Source: Ruminococcaceae bacterium UBA1448
GTDB lineage: Bacteria > Bacillota > Clostridia > Oscillospirales > Ruminococcaceae
DNA: 8,318 nt
Direction: 5' to 3'
Assembly: GCA_002329405.1 (NCBI GenBank)
Contig: DCTE01000206.1
Span: 1-8,318 of the forward strand
The stretch's first letter is position 1; each line of letters starts with the position of its first letter. Positions 5,833 to 8,318 of this stretch are shown here, piece by piece. Under the pieces are notes generated by a model that was not told the DNA's origin, searched no databases, and saw nothing but the letters and a program-made list of their open reading frames with translations. Made by a program: the position numbers and the translations under genes.

Positions 5833-6720
5833 ATGGTTGAAAAAAGAAGTGCCTTCCAGTTTGTCGCCAACATTCTGATGATTATCCTGGCGATCTGCTG
5901 CCTGTTCCCCTTCCTTCTGCTGATTATGTCCTCGCTGACGGACGAAACAACCCTGATTCGGGAAGGTTATTCCATCTTCCCCAGCAAGTTCGGCATGGAA
6001 TCCTATCAATACCTTTGGAAAAATGCCGATCAGATTGGCCGTGCTTATGGCATTACCGTTCTGATCACCGCTGTCGGTACCACGACCAGCTTGATCATGA
6101 CTGTCATGATGGCTTATCCGCTTTCAAGAAGAGAATTCTTCGGAAGAAATGTATGTGCATTTTACGTCTTCTTCACGATGTTGTTTAACGGCGGTCTGGT
6201 TCCGACCTACATTATGTACACCCGTTACCTGCACATCAAGAACACCCTGTGGGCACTGCTGATCCCCTCACTGCTGATCAGTGCCTTTTATGTCATCATG
6301 ATGCGCACCTACTTTACGACCAACATCCCTGAAGCGGTCATCGAAGCGGCCCGTATCGACGGCGCAGGTGAATGGAGAATCCTGTTTACCATTGTTCTGC
6401 CGATGTCGCTGCCTATGATTGCAACGATGGCACTGCTGATCGGTCTGGGCTACTGGAATGACTGGAAAAACGGTCTGTATTATCTGACGGATAACCGTCT
6501 GTTCTCTATTCAGAACATGCTGAACAACATGCTCAAGGACGTACAGTTCCTGAAATCGGGCGCGGACGCTTCCGCTGCATCCGACGTCCTGCAGGATATG
6601 CCCAGCGTTGGTATTAAGATGGCAATTGCCGTTATTGGTGCACTGCCGGTCATGATTGTCTATCCCTTCTTCCAGAAGTACTTTGTCAAAGGTATCACTA
6701 TTGGTGCTGTCAAAGGCTAA
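5833..6720 (+). CDS. ABC transporter permease, LplC/YtcP-like (CUT1 type)
   Basis: This 295-residue second channel subunit has about six hydrophobic segments (near residues 11-33, 74-95, 106-130, 138-157, 188-207 and 262-280). Its EAA loop is at about 171-190 (EAARIDGAGEWRILFTIVLP). The N-terminal SSLTDE and the C-terminal QKYFVKGITIGAVKG end are characteristic of the CarB/LplC-type permeases paired with LplB proteins. GGAAGGAG about 10 bases before the ATG supports the start. It is the last gene of the operon and is followed by a clear terminator. Substrate identity cannot be deduced from the permeases. Confidence 0.95.
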   Translation: MVEKRSAFQFVANILMIILAICCLFPFLLLIMSSLTDETTLIREGYSIFPSKFGMESYQYLWKNADQIGRAYGITVLITAVGTTTSLIMTVMMAYPLSRREFFGRNVCAFYVFFTMLFNGGLVPTYIMYTRYLHIKNTLWALLIPSLLISAFYVIMMRTYFTTNIPEAVIEAARIDGAGEWRILFTIVLPMSLPMIATMALLIGLGYWNDWKNGLYYLTDNRLFSIQNMLNNMLKDVQFLKSGADASAASDVLQDMPSVGIKMAIAVIGALPVMIVYPFFQKYFVKGITIGAVKG

Positions 6721-6738
6721 TCATTTTATGCAGCTATG

Positions 6739-6780
6739 AAAAAGATACGGTTCTTTTTTGGGACCGTATCTTTTCCTTTT
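6739..6780 (+). terminator. Rho-independent terminator of the importer operon
   Basis: The stem AAAGATACGGT (6741-6751) pairs with ACCGTATCTTT (6763-6773), with a T-rich loop and a trailing TTTTCCTTTT. It lies about 20 bp after the second permease and ends only 2 bp before the -35 box of the next promoter. The importer and asparaginase are therefore separate transcription units. Confidence 0.88.
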
Positions 6781-6782
6781 GC

Positions 6783-6810
6783 TTGACAGAATTTCAAATC
6801 GGTATATAAT
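6783..6810 (+). promoter_or_regulatory. Promoter of the asparaginase gene
   Basis: A perfect -35 TTGACA (6783-6788) and a perfect -10 TATAAT (6805-6810) are separated by 16 bp. The start of transcription is predicted near 6817, leaving a leader of about 64 bases with no clear riboswitch-like structure. The near-consensus boxes suggest constitutive, fairly strong expression. Confidence 0.82.
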
Positions 6811-6880
6811 CAAAAGATGAATACCCGATTGTTTCGACTGCGGCCCATCTCACAGCCATTACACAAGGAGCCTTTAATTT

Positions 6881-7879
6881 ATGAAAAAAATCCTGCTGAT
6901 CGCCACCGGAGGTACGATCGCCTGTAAACGCACCGTTTCAGGACTGACCCCGCTGATGACTTCTGACGATCTGATCGCCTATGTCCCTCAGTCAAAAAAC
7001 TTCTGCAAAACAGACGCTGTCCAGCTGCTCAACCTGGACAGCACCAATATCCGGCCGGAACACTGGTTAATGATGGCCCGCTGTATCCGGGAAAACTATC
7101 CCCATTATGACGGCTTTGTCATCTGCCATGGCACCGATACGATGGCGTTTACCGCTGCTGCCCTTTCCTACCTGATTCAGAATTCTCCCAAACCGGTTAT
7201 CATCACCGGTGCCCAGCGGCCAATCGACATGGAGGACACCGACGCGCGGATTAATCTGCTGGACAGCCTCTGCTATGCTTCCTGCCCGGACGCACATGGA
7301 ATCAGCATTGTATTTGACGGAAATGTCATTGCCGGTACCCGTGCCCGCAAGATGCGGACCAAAAGCTACAATGCTTTTTCCTCGATCAATTTTCCCTATC
7401 TGGCCACCATTCGGGACGGCCATATTGTCCATTATATTAAAGAAGAGATTACCGGCTGCCCGGCATTTTACGATCAACTGTGCAGCAGCGTCTTTCTGCT
7501 GAAACTGATCCCGGGGATGTCTCCCAATATCCTTGCACTGGCAGGTGAGGCAAACGATGCCGTAATTATCGAAAGTTTCGGCGTCGGCGGCTTACCCTAC
7601 GGAGAAGAGGACGGTAACGAAAACTTCCTTTCTGTCGCCAGACGGCTGCTTGAAAACGGCAAGCTGATCGTCATGGCTACCCAGGTGGTCCATGAAGGCA
7701 GTGACCTTGGAGTATACGCGGTCGGACGCGAAGCGGAAGAACTGGGGCTTCTGGAAACTGGTGATATGACACTGGAAGCTGCTGTCACAAAAGTTATGTG
7801 GATTCTCGGCCAGACAAGAGACCCAGATACCATCCGCTCCATGTTTACAACAACCATAGCGCACGACCGGTTGTACTGA
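6881..7879 (+). CDS. ansA: Type I (cytoplasmic) L-asparaginase
   Basis: This 332-residue enzyme hydrolyses L-asparagine to L-aspartate and ammonia. The first catalytic motif ATGGTIA contains Thr12 and the second, HGTDTM (83-88), contains Thr85 and Asp86. Lys157 in GTRARKMRTKS lines up with the catalytic lysine of the family. A conserved ITGAQRP (108-114) and the C-terminal GFGVGGLP-like and TQVVHEGSDLGVY segments also fit. There is no signal peptide and the length is near that of E. coli AnsA, supporting the cytoplasmic type I form. The family also includes glutaminase-asparaginases and archaeal GatD-like proteins, so side activity on glutamine is possible. AAGGAG lies 10 bases before the ATG. 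The gene has its own promoter and terminator and no evident functional link to the importer. Confidence 0.93.
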   Translation: MKKILLIATGGTIACKRTVSGLTPLMTSDDLIAYVPQSKNFCKTDAVQLLNLDSTNIRPEHWLMMARCIRENYPHYDGFVICHGTDTMAFTAAALSYLIQNSPKPVIITGAQRPIDMEDTDARINLLDSLCYASCPDAHGISIVFDGNVIAGTRARKMRTKSYNAFSSINFPYLATIRDGHIVHYIKEEITGCPAFYDQLCSSVFLLKLIPGMSPNILALAGEANDAVIIESFGVGGLPYGEEDGNENFLSVARRLLENGKLIVMATQVVHEGSDLGVYAVGREAEELGLLETGDMTLEAAVTKVMWILGQTRDPDTIRSMFTTTIAHDRLY

Positions 7880-7916
7880 TAAGGATGTTTTCAACATTTT
7901 CAACAGATTGCTGTGA

Positions 7917-7954
7917 AAAACCCGCTGTACCTTATTTGGTGGACAGCGGGTTTT
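7917..7954. terminator. Probable bidirectional terminator between convergent genes
   Basis: A perfect 12-bp stem, AAAACCCGCTGT with ACAGCGGGTTTT, is extended by an inner ACC/GGT pair. On the plus strand it ends in TTTT after the asparaginase gene. On the minus strand it ends in TTTTT, 4 bp after the stop codon of the gene coming from the right edge. It can therefore serve both. Confidence 0.85.
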
Positions 7955-7958
7955 GATG

Positions 7959-8318
7959 TTATAGGGACGTTTTTTCTGATTCATCCGGCTGTTGGCCAGA
8001 TGTTTCCGTGCTGGATGATTCAGCAGGAATCGAATCGGTCTGTTCGGGAGATTCTGTTTCCGATTGGGTAGACGATTCGCTGCTGGTTTCTGTTGAACTG
8101 TCCGACTGTTCCGAACTCTCAGATGAACTCTCCTGCGGCGCAAAATTTTCCTCAATCCGGTCTGGGCGGAAAACATCCATTGCTTCAAATGAAGTAAAAG
8201 TCAGGCTCAGCCCCGCATCGGGTACTGTCAATCCAATCGGCATATAATCCGCCTTCCCAAGCAACAGTGCATATCCGCCTGTATCCGTCTGTCCGGTTGC
8301 ACACCATCCTTCCGCCGA
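7959..8318 (-). CDS. C-terminal part of an unrecognised protein with Ser/Glu-rich tail (5' end outside window)
   Basis: The minus-strand frame is open from the right window edge to the stop at 7959, giving at least 119 residues. The visible part starts SAEGWCATGQTDTGGYALLLG and continues through a folded-looking stretch with KADYMPIGLTVP and EAMDVFRPDRIEENF. It ends in about 58 residues almost entirely of Ser, Glu, Thr, Gln, Asp and Pro. An internal TTG at 8264 has no ribosome site, so the gene surely begins beyond the window. The acidic Ser-rich tail resembles the flexible linkers of secreted or cell-surface proteins in Clostridia, but no signal or anchor motif is visible here. I do not recognise the family. 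The shared terminator 4 bp after its stop supports a real convergent gene. Confidence 0.7.
   Translation of the reverse strand, partial: SAEGWCATGQTDTGGYALLLGKADYMPIGLTVPDAGLSLTFTSFEAMDVFRPDRIEENFAPQESSSESSEQSDSSTETSSESSTQSETESPEQTDSIPAESSSTETSGQQPDESEKTSL

Noticed and set aside
4951..6009. A 352-codon minus-strand frame spanning both permease genes
   Set aside because: It runs antisense over two genes with recognisable membrane segments and EAA loops. The hypothetical product is hydrophilic, Gln/Asp-rich and resembles no family.
7592..8188. A 198-codon minus-strand frame crossing the asparaginase end, the terminator and the right-edge gene
   Set aside because: It spans a bidirectional terminator and overlaps two better-supported genes in other frames.

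Overview
The window looks like part of a Bacillota chromosome, most likely a gut-type Clostridia. The reasons are AGGAGG-type ribosome binding sites, sigma-A promoters with TTGACA/TATAAT boxes, a YesM/YesN-style two-component pair beside an LplA/YtcQ-type sugar transporter, an rRNA-type leader with a CTTGAAAATTAAACAGTAT element, and roughly 50% GC genes with AT-rich gaps. No genus can be named from the sequence alone.

Layout. Positions 1-470 hold no protein gene. On the minus strand they carry two tandem strong promoters and a highly structured leader running off the left edge, most likely the start of a 16S rRNA (or tRNA) operon whose RNA gene lies outside the window. Positions 471-2958 (minus) are a two-gene operon: a sensor histidine kinase that starts with TTG, followed by an overlapping AraC-type response regulator. 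The control region 2959-3218 holds the divergent promoters plus three imperfect copies of a roughly 18-bp element. Positions 3219-6720 (plus) encode a lipoprotein solute-binding protein and two membrane permeases of a CUT1-type ABC importer, with a strong hairpin after the first gene and a terminator after the last. Positions 6881-7879 (plus) are a separately transcribed cytoplasmic type I L-asparaginase. The right edge (7959-8318, minus) is the C-terminal end of an unrecognised protein with a Ser/Glu-rich tail, convergent with the asparaginase and sharing a likely bidirectional terminator.

How the genes work together. Inferred from family knowledge and layout, the membrane kinase senses an extracellular ligand (or the loaded binding protein) and phosphorylates the regulator. 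The regulator then probably binds the repeats between the divergent promoters and activates the importer. No ATPase is encoded here, so the importer probably borrows a shared MsmX/MsmK-type ATPase. No glycosidase lies next to it, so the substrate cannot be named. I do not see a previously undescribed system. The most checkable points are the operator repeats, the mis-startable kinase, the missing switch lysine in the regulator, the intra-operon hairpin, and the hairpin-dense rRNA leader.
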